From positions 87,279 to 151,278 of the forward strand of contig VFIW01000101.1 in NCBI GenBank assembly GCA_006386115.1: a DNA stretch of 64,000 nucleotides, read 5' to 3'. This stretch comes from Globisporangium splendens (taxonomy: Eukaryota; Oomycota; Peronosporomycetes; Pythiales; Pythiaceae). This document shows, in pieces, positions 54,030-64,000 of this stretch. The position numbers and the translations under genes are program-made. The number at the start of each line of letters is the position of its first letter. The first letter of the stretch is position 1. Under the pieces are notes generated by a model that made no database searches, was not told where the DNA came from, and saw only the letters and a program-made list of their open reading frames with translations.

Positions 54030-54596
54030 CTACATGCCGTCACATGGCCACTCGAGGACGTCGAGGACGTTGAGCAAAGAGTCCAAATCCAAATCGTCTG
54101 CGTCTGTGAACGATACGTCGTCCGTGCTGTCGGAGTCAATTCCGTCTTGAGCCGCAACTTGGTGGTGAGCCTCTTTCGGTAGCGAGACACACAAATCTAC
54201 ATCGCTGGTCTGACTGGGGCTTGCAGTCTCGATGTTTCTCGGAGAGACACTCGCAGCAACCTTCGTGCTCGCCCGATACGCTGGCAGAACAATACAGAGC
54301 TCGAAAGGGACGCTCGGCTCTTCGATACTGCAAAGCTTGATCATGTCTTCGTCAAGGCGGTGCTCAGGACGAGTCAACTTTCTTCGATTCTTGCGCAGAC
54401 CTCGCATCCGCCGCGCGACCTTCTCGTAGTACTTTTGCGCATGGGTCTGGACTTGGCGAGACGAGCGCGTGCCGACTTGGGTCGCGATCAACTTCCAGGG
54501 TCCCTTCGGATACATCTTGAGGCCAACGAGAAACTTGTTGTGCTCTTCTTCGGACCACACGCCATACCCAGCCATTGTCAAAGTCTTGGAGTCCAT
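54030..54596 (-). CDS. Myb-like SHAQKYF-class transcription factor (Myb-7)
   Basis: 188 residues from ATG 54596 (a second possible start, MAGYG, is seven codons on). Repeat at ~10-62: GVWSEEEHNKFLVGLKMYP, GPWKLIA, RQVQTHAQKYYEK; MRGLRKNRRKLTRPEHRLDEDM. The C-terminal half is Ser/Asp-rich; the tail DLDSLLNVLDVLEWP is a weaker version of YLDYLIEVLD, so this member is the most diverged at its end. Only a poor initiator (TTCATTAGG) is seen upstream. Confidence 0.9.
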   Translation of the reverse strand: MDSKTLTMAGYGVWSEEEHNKFLVGLKMYPKGPWKLIATQVGTRSSRQVQTHAQKYYEKVARRMRGLRKNRRKLTRPEHRLDEDMIKLCSIEEPSVPFELCIVLPAYRASTKVAASVSPRNIETASPSQTSDVDLCVSLPKEAHHQVAAQDGIDSDSTDDVSFTDADDLDLDSLLNVLDVLEWPCDGM

Positions 54597-55549
54597 GGAG
54601 TCTTGCAGGCTCAAATAGTGCAGGGGAAGTATTTTTTCCTAATGAAGAGATAAGGCTACACTGGTCTGGTGTTCTCAGGTTCCGTTGGCTAAGCCCTCGC
54701 CAATCGTCTCGTGTGCTTGCTCGGTTGTGTCATACTCTTCGAGCGTCAGCTCTGGACACGGTTGGTATCTTCTCGGAATGGAGCAGAGTGGGATTGTTCG
54801 GCGTTCCAATGGAGCTCCTCGTCGACAAATGACCCATTGCTGCAACAAAACCATCAGTAGGGGAGAAGAAAGTCTCCTGCACGAATCCGCAGTCGAGCGT
54901 TGTGTCACACTTGAGCTGCGAACCTGGACAGAGGAGGCGCCAGTGGACCTCCTTTATTGTGGGTGCAAAACCAAAACCGATCTACCTTGACCACACGTGA
55001 CGTTGTGGCGAAAGGCAGCCATCTGAGGATGCGTTCTGCGGCATACAGTACCTTGATCACATCTGCAAAGACGCAAATGTTGTGCGCGTTCCACGAATAC
55101 ACACAAATGAAGGTGTGGAAGCAAGAGTCCCGATGCCCCTTGACGATAGATGCGTCTTCAGTATGATCGTAACGGTTTCCCCAGAAAGAACCGAGCTGCT
55201 CAATTTGAATCGAATGTGGGATCTGAAATTCGGCGAACTTCAATACCGAAAGTGAGCCATATCTGTCATAAACGGGGCACAGCATCAGAAAACAAGATAT
55301 TAGTTTAAAAGGCTGGCACATTGCTGAGTGCAGCAAATGTAATACACTCCTTTCAGAAGCGTGAAGTTTATTTTTAGATTACAGATATCAAATTTGAAAG
55401 AGAGGAGAGTAACTTACCACGTAAAACGCATACTGTCGAGTTCGCATAAATTGCATCACACATGTAAACTCGATGGCATGTCGGTTTTATTGATTGTGGT
55501 CACCACCCAGAATGTCCAACTTGGCTGCTGATCGGAGCATTGATACCCC
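54597..55549. other. Spacer with an unassigned open frame
   Basis: A 143-codon minus-strand frame (54905-55336) has plausible composition in parts (FADVIKVLYAAERILRW) but no domain I know, no signal peptide and no promoter signal. It may be a gene remnant. Confidence 0.35.
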
Positions 55550-55870
55550 TTAGCTGGAATACAAGGCACATGCTGTACACGCCACCGGCAAAAACGCCGC
55601 TGACGTTGTCGTGGCCAGCGAATATGGGCATTGTGTTTGGCATGGTTCACTTTGAGAGCAAGATCCGCGAACGCGCCAGACAAACGGTGCTGATGCGTGA
55701 GCAGGAGGCGATCGACGACTACGACGAGATCATGACACCGCTCGCAGGTCGATCATTGGGTCCAACTTCCATGGAAGTATTCTTGCACGAAGGCGAAACG
55801 ATCTTCCGCAAACCCAAGGACGAAGTGCTCTATGAAGGAGACATGCACTGGGGTACTGCGCATAGGCGTC
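55550..55870 (+). pseudogene. Inverted 3' fragment of the Cys-rich membrane protein gene
   Basis: Plus-strand copy of the C-terminal part of the minus-strand gene at 56220-57401: WNTRHMLYTPPAKTPLTLS, then KIRERARQTVLMREQE, DDYDEIMTPL, GPTSMEVFLHEGETIFRKP and YEGDM. It lacks eight residues of the membrane helix and nine of the RRPG loop, and the parent stop (TGA) is TGG here, so the frame runs into unrelated sequence. No N-terminal part exists. About 350 bp separate it from the parent. Confidence 0.85.
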
Positions 55871-56219
55871 AATCGCCCGAGACATTGTTCTTCATCTTTC
55901 TTATCATTTTTGCTTTGTCGGAGCAACGTGGATAGCTATTTGTTTCGAAGTGCCGCAGTTGAGAGCTACATCTTCGCGGTTGAGCCGCGATTCTGTTGAA
56001 GTAGATTTTGAGGAAACGCAAAAGAAATATCCTCCTGTAAAGATCCAAGCAACTGACTTAGCAGGGCACGCAGATATGTGTTCGCCAAAGGCGCGAAAAA
56101 CTAAAAAGAAATGGTCAAACTCACTTGTTACCTTGTTGAAACTACTCCACAATCACAAAATGCAAACAAGCAAACGCACAAAGCTGTTTCTGACTTTGTG
56201 GTCAGGCTCTGTAGCAACC
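55871..56219. other. Spacer between the inverted copies
   Basis: 350 bp between the pseudogene fragment and the stop of its parent. No gene seen. Confidence 0.5.
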
Positions 56220-57401
56220 TCAGTACATGTCTCCTTCGTAGAGCAGCTCGTCGTTGGGCTTGCGGAAGATCTTGTCGCCTTCGTGCAAAGATACTTCCAT
56301 GGAAGTTGGACCCATGGATCGCCCTCCGATCCCCGGTCGTCGGTCTCCCGTCAGTGGCGTCATGACTTCGTCGTAGTCGTCGGTCGTCTCCTGCTCGCGC
56401 ATCATCGCCGTCTGTCTGGCACGTTCACGAACCTTGGCGCCATAATGGACTAGGCAGAACATCAACGTGACGCCGCCAAACACAACCCCCATGATCCCTG
56501 GTCCTGACAGCGTAACCGACGTCTTGGCTGGTGACGTGTACAATTTGTACTTGGTGTTCCAGTCTGAACTCAGGCCATTGAGCTTCGTGCAGCACTCGAG
56601 GTGCTCGCCCCATATCCCGTTCGTGACCACGCATTTGCCACTGAGCCCCTGGCATTTCGTCGCGAGCTGGGACCACTCGTAGGTCTTGGATTTGTCAAAC
56701 TTGAGTTCTTGCGTGAGGCACCCAGCGAGTACCATGGCATTGCCCCCCGCGTCTCCGTAGCAACCGCCGTTCATTTGCTTGGACCCCGTCACAGACTTGG
56801 TGTTGGATCCGTACTTGATGGGCGTCGCACCGACGGCCCAAAAGTTCTTGCAATCAATCGTCGCAAACAAGATCGCTTTCTAGTGTTGAAATGAGCAAGG
56901 CATCGCATCATTAGAACATTGTAGCGAATATCACAAAAAAGACATTATTTTCGTACATACCACTTGTTTCTCCGGAGGCTTGAGCGCGTCGCCGATCCGC
57001 CACTTGAGCGTCGGTCCATAGAGAAAGCCGCACGCTTCCGCAGTCGGTGGACTCGCTTCCGTGTTGCAGTCAGGCATGACTTTCGATTTGGTCTTGGACG
57101 CGTAGCAGCATCCGTTCATCACATTCGACGAGTAGATCGCCGGCAACGACGCCATGAGCGTCGCGTTGCTCAAGTTCAGCGACGTGCCCGTGGGGCCGGT
57201 CGAACGCTTCACACACGTGTACGGACACGTGACGCAGCCACCGCCATCAGGGTCGTAGTTGGACCAGTCCGTCGTCGACACCTCGATCACATAGTTCGCC
57301 GACTGGTTGAACTTGACGAGCGCCGCTGCGTCCACGCGCACGACGCCGAGAAGCAGCACCGTCGCCAACAGCGGCACCAGCATGCGCGCACTGCCTGCCA
57401 T
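56220..57401 (-). CDS. Secreted/membrane Cys-rich protein with one membrane helix
   Basis: Exons 56961..57401 and 56220..56879 are joined in phase 0 over an 81-nt intron (GTG|GTATGT..CACTAG) and give 366 residues. Signal peptide 1-25 (LVPLLATVLLLGVVRVDA). The extracellular part has two similar halves, each with a CC or C pair near a Gly/Asn-rich turn: GGCVTCPYTC, NGCCYASK and later NGGCYGDAGGNA, ECCTKLNG. A helix at ~276-294 (GVVFGGVTLMFCLVHYG) is followed by a short cytosolic tail with RERARQ and GPTSMEVSLHEG. I do not recognise the family. The intact frame, splice sites and the existence of a decayed copy next door support a real gene. A receptor or wall-associated role is possible but not shown. 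Confidence 0.85.
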
Positions 57402-58681
57402 CTCTTTCTCTCAGTCTCTGTTTCTTCTTGGCGGAAATGCCAGTAGTCAACCGAACAGAGCTCTTCCTGTGCTCAGGAGCTGCTCATCCGCTTCTCTGGA
57501 CGGAGAAGGGAAGAAAATAACAAGGGGATTCTCCTCCCACACGCCACTCCCACTTTGCGTACTGTACGCATCACACAGAGGGGTGGACGGCTTCTTCTCG
57601 GCATTGCCACCACACAATCGCTTGCATGGTGTCAAGTGGGAAAGGGAACAGGGAGAAGCGCGTAAAGAGTCTTGCGCGCTTGCCCAAAGTTTCCATGGAG
57701 GACTGGTGACCTTTTCGTCTCGGCTGGATGATGGCACTTGGTTAACTAACCAGTTAAAATAGATACGAAGTTGTATTACGATGCTGTAGGAATAATGTCT
57801 GCTAATGCACAAGGTTTTATAAAACTTTGTAAACATATCCCCTGAATATGTCGATGACTTTCTGGACTTCAAATTGGTGCGCAAAAGAAAGGGAACTCGA
57901 TGGAAAACTGTATCTTTGTGGCTGCAACCCCACCCACTGCTAAAAAAATCCCACGAAATTCGAACCCAAAGACGACTTCAGCGCAACACTCAGTTCGTAT
58001 TAAGCGGGTAATTATTTATGACAGATCGAATAATTGAAATTGAGAAATTCACAAGTCTACGAATGATCATTGTACTCTACAGAATATCATATGTCACAAT
58101 AATTTGAAAAATTGAAGGTTGTCAGCGCAACAGCACATGTCGCATTGTGGGTGCATATACAGTCGCAAGATCTTCGTCAAAAAATAGCGCTCATGGCTCC
58201 AGTTCCTTGTCGCCTTGCTGGTCTGCCGAAAAATTACATCCACAGCAATTATGCACTGTCGTGTCTGCTCAAAGGTGTGGCTGTTTATGCGCTTTTGGTG
58301 CAGTGTAGTTGCTTTGGCTGCGTTTCCGGCGTTGAGAAGCGACAGATTCGTGGCATGACCATACTTGAGCACGCTGTTGTCACTGGCAACCTCAAGAATC
58401 TCGTGATGCATATGTGTTGTTAGCCGACTGCTGGATGGATTTTGCTTTAGCTCTCGAAGGCAGATCGATAACAGCTGATTCTATACAGCTAGCACGCTTA
58501 TTGGTGCATGTTGCCTTCGCCATGCATGCAAAAGACGTTTGATAACAGAAGGCTATGTGTATTCGATGGTATAAGCATAATAGTGTCCTATGGTACAGAG
58601 TGACTGTGGTTGATGGGAGGGGTACTTTGTCTTGGGAAAGTTGGTGTTTCTTGTATTCTGATTTGCCCAGACCACGTACCA
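57402..58681. other. Spacer without a supported gene
   Basis: 1.3 kb. GCATTTCCGCC on the minus strand at about 57432-57442 is the likely initiator of the upstream gene. Otherwise only short frames. Confidence 0.45.
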
Positions 58682-59080
58682 TCATCGCAGTCGCGACTCA
58701 CTTGAGTCACTCGAGTCGAGGACTTCGATCAGATAATCCAAATAAGTCCCATCGAAGTCCAAGAGCGAGTCGCTGTCCGAGTCCGTGAGTTCAGACAACG
58801 TCGCATTCTCGTCAGCTTCTTCTTCGTCGTCCGTTTCTTCGAGAAGCGATTCGATCGAGGCACGGCGCTCGTGGCGGTGCGCCAGCGCGTCCAAATAATC
58901 TTGGTCCACACACTCGCCTTCTGCTTCACTCTCGGCCAACTGCTGTTGCTCCTGTTGAATGGCTGCGAAGACGTCGCTCGGAATCGCCGTTACAGCGTTC
59001 AATCCATTGCGAATTCGACCGATCCGCGACGACGCCGTGTCATCGCACTCGGCCACCTTGCACAGCGTCGCCATGACGTC
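58668..59080. repeat. 413-bp tract identical to 61978-62390
   Basis: Identical in my reading, beginning 14 bp past the Myb-8 stop and covering its C-terminal two-thirds. All differences between the two genes lie in the 5' third. Confidence 0.85.
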
Positions 59081-59317
59081 GTCGAGACGGTGTTCGGGTC
59101 GCACCAGTTTCTTGCGTGACTTGCGGAGTCCGCGCACTCGGCGGGACACCTTCTCGTAGTACTTTTGCGCGTGGGTCTGCACCTGGCGCGGCGAGCGCGT
59201 GCCGATCTGCTCGGCGATCGTCTTCCATGGTCCCTTGGGGTACATCTTGAGTGCAATGAGGAACTTGTCGTGCTCGACCTCAGACCAGACACCGCGTTCA
59301 ATGGCGCTGCTGTTCAT
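58682..59317 (-). CDS. Myb-like SHAQKYF-class transcription factor (Myb-8)
   Basis: 211 residues from ATG 59317, no intron. Repeat at ~8-60: GVWSEVEHDKFLIALKMYP, GPWKTIA, RQVQTHAQKYYEK; VRGLRKSRKKLVRPEHRLDD. Then RIGRIRNGLNAVTAIPSDV, a Gln/Glu-rich stretch, a strongly acidic EETDDEEEADEN region and the tail YLDYLIEVLDSSDSSESRL. An initiator lies at 59365-59378. Its twin at 61992 differs by three residues: Ser/Asn at position 3, Val/Thr in WSE(V/T)EH, and Ser/Pro in LRK(S/P)RKK. Confidence 0.95.
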   Translation of the reverse strand: MNSSAIERGVWSEVEHDKFLIALKMYPKGPWKTIAEQIGTRSPRQVQTHAQKYYEKVSRRVRGLRKSRKKLVRPEHRLDDVMATLCKVAECDDTASSRIGRIRNGLNAVTAIPSDVFAAIQQEQQQLAESEAEGECVDQDYLDALAHRHERRASIESLLEETDDEEEADENATLSELTDSDSDSLLDFDGTYLDYLIEVLDSSDSSESRLR

Positions 59318-59364
59318 ACCTGAGTATTCTTGGTTGTTTGCTTGGGTGTTGTGCTCAAGGTTGC

Positions 59365-59378
59365 AAATTCGAAAATGG
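59365..59378 (-). promoter_or_regulatory. Inr+FPR-like core promoter of Myb-8
   Basis: CCATTTTCGAATTT on the minus strand, 48-61 nt before the ATG. Confidence 0.55.
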
Positions 59379-61991
59379 CCGGTCGTTTGTCGTTTTTCCT
59401 TTGACTTTTTTTTTTTCTTTCGTGCATGCGTGCATGAGGGGGTGTGGTGTGTCATATGGGTACATCGTTCTATGACTACAACGTTGAGACGTGAACTCGC
59501 ATCTTCTCCGTCCCATCTGAGAAGGATGCAAGCACCGTTTGAAGAACTGAAGCTCAATGTGTGACGATCATTCGTTGCTGCTGATACACCTAGTCAAGAC
59601 AAACAGTAGGTACTCTTGGTTCCTCATGCCAAGAAAGATGCAGTTTTGCTCGTTGGCTTGCGGTTGGGTCGAGTCCACAAGAGAAAGAAAAGAGGATTAG
59701 ATACCAAGATGAAAAGATCCCCTGGGATCCACAACTGCGCTGACGTGAAAGAGCGGGTTTCTGTTGTTTATCCAAGAACTCGGGTCATTGCGACACTTTT
59801 TGCGCGTACACTCCCCCTTTGAATGTCGTCAGCTACTGCGCGCAAGTGGGCAAATATGTGGAGCGAGAACAAAACAAAGATGAGATGTTGAAGCAACAGA
59901 CAGATTTTGACGTGGCAGAGCGTTGGCTGGAAGAAATTTGATGTGAACGACGGAACGAAGTGTGGTACCTTAACAGAATGTGCCCTTTTCGTGGCACATC
60001 AGCAGAACCTCGGTGTGCGGTGGTGCGCAAGACGCTGGCGCCATAAAGTATCCGTGACAAATTCACGAATTTGTCCGCATTGGATTTTCTATACAGTTGG
60101 GGCAATTTTATCAAGTTAAAGAGAATGGGGTAGTTTGGTGAGCCACCAACAGAGTGCATTTCTTCGTCGTCAGAAAAAAAAACACACACAAACAGAAAGT
60201 AGCTTTGGCGCTTTTATTTGCAGCCGAACTGATTCTGGTTCGATGTCTGATCACCAATGAGAATGCTGTTGCAAGCTTACACTTTGAGTGGCATGATTGG
60301 ATAAGCGAATGAGTATCATTGCAGAGCTGTGTCGCTTAGAATATATCAGGGCTTTTGTTCAAAGCTGTACAGAATGCACTAGCATCAGCCACGCAAGAAT
60401 ACCGCACTCGCTATTTCTATCGAGAGACGCAGAGAAGGGTATGCAGCATGACCAAACGAAACATCAGCCGGTTTCTTTAAATGTACTTTTTGAGATTGGT
60501 TTCCATCTTGTCGCGCGCGGCATTGCAGGAGCAAAACCGAATGGTTATAAATTGTAATATACGGGTGAGAAATAGATGTCCATTTCAGTGTTGTGGCGCA
60601 TGTGTCTGAATTTCGGTGGACATTTGGTCTTGGTCGATCCAGCCCAGGAATTTGCAAAAGTTTCTTTTTTCGACTGCAAGGTTGATCTGCATTCATCATC
60701 GACAGTACCGAGGCGCCTCTTCCAAGTTATACCACAAAAGCAGTGTCCAATAAAACCAAAGTGATTCGCTGTAGTTCAGTAGTATACTAAAACAAAGTCT
60801 AACGAATACCAGCGAATCTCACCTTTGTGTCACACACTCCACATTGTATCCTCTTTTGGAGAAGTTACCCAAAAACGTCCACATCTACAATTATACCCAT
60901 TAAAACGTGAATGCACCTTTGTGCACTGTACCCATTCCACATTCCCACCGAAGCCATGTGCTGATTCCCGAAAGGCTTCAAAATGGCAGGCACTTCTCAA
61001 CAACACAACAGCACAAGGCACAAGTCCGCGTCTTTTAATGGGATTGATTTTGAACGCACCACTCAGACAACGACGTTTGTGAGTTAGAAGATCGTGGAAC
61101 AGACCGAAGCACTTGTCTGTTCAAATGGCTGCAGGTTGCTCTGCGAAAAGAGCAAGAGATAAAAACGGTTGTATCCATCGACTGCCCATCTTGAAGATAC
61201 GCTTGGTTACGTCAAACATTTCTGCTGTGGGTAAGAAACGGACGAGAATGTTGAACTTAACCCCAAAAGAGAACCGCGGCAGCATCCATGCAACAGCGGT
61301 TCTGGTTTTGTGGCTTGCTTAACGTGTGGCTCAGAAGGGCATAAAACCCTTGCACCGCAGCATCTGGATGGAGCCAGCGGAAGACATGTGTTTATTCGTT
61401 TAGTAGAGTTTTGTTTTGTTTTGTTTCACGCGGATCTGGAGGAGCACAACAAAACGGGATTTTTCAAATGAATTTGGAGAAGTCCAATGGGGAGCAAGTG
61501 TATTTTAAAGCCAATGTGTTCGCTTGGTTACATAAACCCTCTACACAAGCATGAGCTCGCAATGGGCTGCGCAACATGTATAAGGTCTACAATCATAGTA
61601 TGCACATGTTGAAGTTGCATAGACTGTATATGTGCACCTAACATTTTTCCGATGCCATTTGAGCCACTCGGTCGTGTCTGCTTCGTCACCGCAAGAGTTG
61701 ATTTTATTGCTGATGTAACATTTACAGAAGCACACAGCACGTGTGGATTCCATCAGATGTTGCATTCTCAATTTTGACAAAGTCCTGAATTGATTGTGAC
61801 TATTTGTTCTATTATTTTGGCCGTCAACACAAAAGAAAAATATACATTTAACATTTTTAACAATGGTTGAAATACATTTCGTATGATGTAATAAGTAGTG
61901 TGGCGTGGTGATTGCCGTGGTGTGAGGGATACTTGAACAACGCAAAGTTGTGGTTCGTTTTGGACATTATCATAGTTCAGACCACGTACCA
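59379..61991. other. Spacer between the Myb-8/Myb-9 twins
   Basis: 2.6 kb. Up to about 60120 it resembles, with gaps, the sequence above Myb-9 (62693-63480), for example GAAATTTG..GATGTGAACGACGGAACGAA at about 59933 and 63304. This shows the duplicated unit was about 1.4 kb. The rest is unique, with no gene seen. Confidence 0.6.
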
Positions 61992-62390
61992 TCATCGCAG
62001 TCGCGACTCACTTGAGTCACTCGAGTCGAGGACTTCGATCAGATAATCCAAATAAGTCCCATCGAAGTCCAAGAGCGAGTCGCTGTCCGAGTCCGTGAGT
62101 TCAGACAACGTCGCATTCTCGTCAGCTTCTTCTTCGTCGTCCGTTTCTTCGAGAAGCGATTCGATCGAGGCACGGCGCTCGTGGCGGTGCGCCAGCGCGT
62201 CCAAATAATCTTGGTCCACACACTCGCCTTCTGCTTCACTCTCGGCCAACTGCTGTTGCTCCTGTTGAATGGCTGCGAAGACGTCGCTCGGAATCGCCGT
62301 TACAGCGTTCAATCCATTGCGAATTCGACCGATCCGCGACGACGCCGTGTCATCGCACTCGGCCACCTTGCACAGCGTCGCCATGACGTC
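61978..62390. repeat. 413-bp tract identical to 58668-59080
   Basis: Partner of the identical tract in Myb-8. Confidence 0.85.
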
Positions 62391-62627
62391 ATCGAGACGG
62401 TGCTCGGGTCGCACCAGTTTCTTGCGTGGCTTGCGGAGTCCGCGCACTCGGCGGGACACTTTCTCGTAGTACTTTTGTGCGTGGGTCTGCACCTGGCGCG
62501 GCGAGCGCGTGCCGATCTGTTCGGCGATCGTCTTCCATGGTCCCTTGGGGTACATCTTGAGTGCAATGAGGAACTTGTCGTGCTCGGTCTCAGACCAGAC
62601 ACCGCGTTCAATGGCGCTGTTGTTCAT
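61992..62627 (-). CDS. Myb-like SHAQKYF-class transcription factor (Myb-9)
   Basis: 211 residues from ATG 62627, no intron; direct tandem copy of Myb-8 (offset 3310). Same repeat, acidic region and YLDYLIEVLDSS tail. About nine nucleotide differences exist, all in the first third, three of them changing residues. The initiator is kept (CCATTATCGAATTT at 62679-62692, the form also seen before the ADH genes). Both frames are intact, so both are probably expressed. Confidence 0.95.
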   Translation of the reverse strand: MNNSAIERGVWSETEHDKFLIALKMYPKGPWKTIAEQIGTRSPRQVQTHAQKYYEKVSRRVRGLRKPRKKLVRPEHRLDDVMATLCKVAECDDTASSRIGRIRNGLNAVTAIPSDVFAAIQQEQQQLAESEAEGECVDQDYLDALAHRHERRASIESLLEETDDEEEADENATLSELTDSDSDSLLDFDGTYLDYLIEVLDSSDSSESRLR

Positions 62628-62678
62628 ACCTGAGTGTTCTTGTTTGGTTGTTTGCTTGGGTGTTGTGCTCAAGGTTGC

Positions 62679-62692
62679 AAATTCGATAATGG
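62679..62692 (-). promoter_or_regulatory. Inr+FPR-like core promoter of Myb-9
   Basis: CCATTATCGAATTT on the minus strand, 52-65 nt before the ATG. Confidence 0.55.
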
Positions 62693-64000
62693 CCGGTCGT
62701 TTGTCGTTCTTCCTTTGACTTTTTTTTCTTTCGTGCATGCGTGCATGAGGGGGCGTGGTGTGTCAATCAACTACTAGTATTTGGATACATTCCTTCACTC
62801 CTGACGACTACTACGTTGAGACGTGAACTCGAACCTTCTCCCCATCTAAGAAGGATGTTCGTTGCTTTGACGAAGAAGAAAGTTCAGCAGAACCGTTTGA
62901 GGAGCAGAAGAGTGACCATCATTCGTTGCTGCTGATACAATTAGTCAATCAGAAACAGTAGGTTCCGTTGATGTGCTGAAGATGCAGTTTGTGTATGTGT
63001 GTGTTGTTTCTTGCGCTTGGGTAGAGCGCGCGAGAGAGAGAGAGAGAAATGACTTAGATGGATACTGTACAACGTAAGGAAAGGATCCACAACTGTCCTG
63101 ATGTGAAAGAGCGGGTTTTTACATATTGAAGAGCTCAGTTGGAGTCTGAGAGTGTCGTTGCGACACTTTTTGCAAGTGCACTCTCCCTTTTGAGGATCGT
63201 CAGGTAGAAGGAGACGGATTCGCCATTGGGTAAACGTGTGGAGTGAGAACTGACAATTGCGCCGTGTGGATGAAATGTTGAAGCGGTAGAACGAGGGATG
63301 GAAGAAATTTGGAGATGTGAACGACGGAACGAAATGTGGTGCTTTGGTTCTCCTGTCTTTTGTGAGTGCGCAAGACGCTGGCGCCACATCAGTGACGAAT
63401 TTGTCGGTCCTGGATTTTTTACGTTTATCATCTTTTAAAATTGGCACGGTGCTGTATAAATTTAAAGAAGATATTGGACATGTTGGTGATTTTGCAAGGC
63501 TGCAGCAATAAGTGATTCAGGAGTGTCTTGTTGTCACCCCAGCAAGAGATTTAATTCAAGAGGCTTTTTTGCGATTGTGGTCTAATTAGAGCGACAGTGA
63601 TTTCAATGTCAGTCCCTGAGCAAAGTTAAAAAATCGAGGAATATGAAAATTCAAGTCCAAACGATGTCAGCGTCATTGCGCGGCTGCGTTTCCACTCTGC
63701 GAGTAGTTGCGCATTATCCAAGTGCGCATATTATTAGATAGGATGTGTTTACTATCGGGACTAACTGAGCAAATGCACGCAATTCCAATATGAGCAGGGC
63801 AGCTGGGAAATTAGTCGAATTTCTTAACTTACTACTGCTCAACACAACGACACCATATCCTCGCTTGGCGATGCAACAGCGGAGAAGACGAGCCGACACG
63901 ACACTAAAGCATGTTGAAAAGGTGTCCATTTCAAGTTGTCGATATCAGAAAAAGCTGAATCTTGGTGGACATTTGACTGACTCCCCAACGAACTTGGAAG
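62693..64000. other. Duplicated upstream flank of Myb-9, then unassigned sequence
   Basis: Similar to 59379-60120 up to about 63480. A (GA)n run lies at about 63031-63048. After 63500 I see no gene; a 71-codon minus-strand frame at 63714-63929 is not recognisable. Confidence 0.5.

Noticed and set aside
54905..55336. 143-codon minus-strand frame as a gene
   Set aside because: Some stretches look protein-like, but there is no domain, promoter or paralogue. Kept only as a note on the spacer.

Overview
The window looks like nuclear DNA of an oomycete, most likely in the Pythium/Phytophthora lineage; genus-level placement is inference. Evidence: (i) many start codons are preceded at 15-70 nt by a YCATTYYNCAWTTT-like element, the oomycete Inr+FPR core promoter; (ii) introns are few and short (67-110 nt, GT..AG); (iii) a Pep-13-type transglutaminase elicitor, an elicitin-like domain and an expanded set of single-repeat SHAQKYF-type Myb proteins are present. 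No rRNA, tRNA, CRISPR array or autonomous transposon was recognised.

Layout. 0.2-3.0 kb: a secreted, probably GPI-anchored PLC-X-like phosphodiesterase. 3.5-4.0 kb: the first Myb gene. 6.1-10.4 kb: a 950-residue protein with repeated SH3-like units and a C-terminal FAIM-like domain, an inverted 3' fragment of the same gene, and a small gene lying between the two copies. 10.9-12.1 kb: a GPN1-type GPN-loop GTPase in three exons. 12.4-39.3 kb: receptor-like TKL kinases, with a transglutaminase elicitor among them. One kinase group (12.4, 14.9, 17.0 and 37.2 kb) has GGYGEV/GGFGEV and SLWMAPEV motifs; the 37.2 kb member carries an elicitin-like ectodomain. The other group (22.4, 27.0 and 30.5 kb) shares a roughly 300-residue ectodomain I cannot assign. 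A kinase pseudogene and an inverted kinase tail lie at 33.7-35.2 kb. 39.5-42.6 kb: two almost identical zinc alcohol dehydrogenase genes arranged head to head. 43.2-62.6 kb: eight more Myb genes, a two-exon Cys-rich membrane protein and an inverted partial copy of it, set in long gene-poor spacers. One spacer holds a family of short hairpin repeats.

How it fits together. The single-copy genes (GPN1, probably the FAIM-like protein) lie beside fast-evolving surface and regulatory families: predicted membrane receptor kinases that may sense extracellular ligands, secreted enzymes and elicitors, and candidate transcription factors. Local duplication has shaped the window. Long stretches of perfect nucleotide identity (251, 615 and 413 bp, and ADH arms over 1 kb) suggest recent duplication or gene conversion. 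Several duplications are inverted and copy only the 3' end of a gene, leaving pseudogene fragments beside intact parents.
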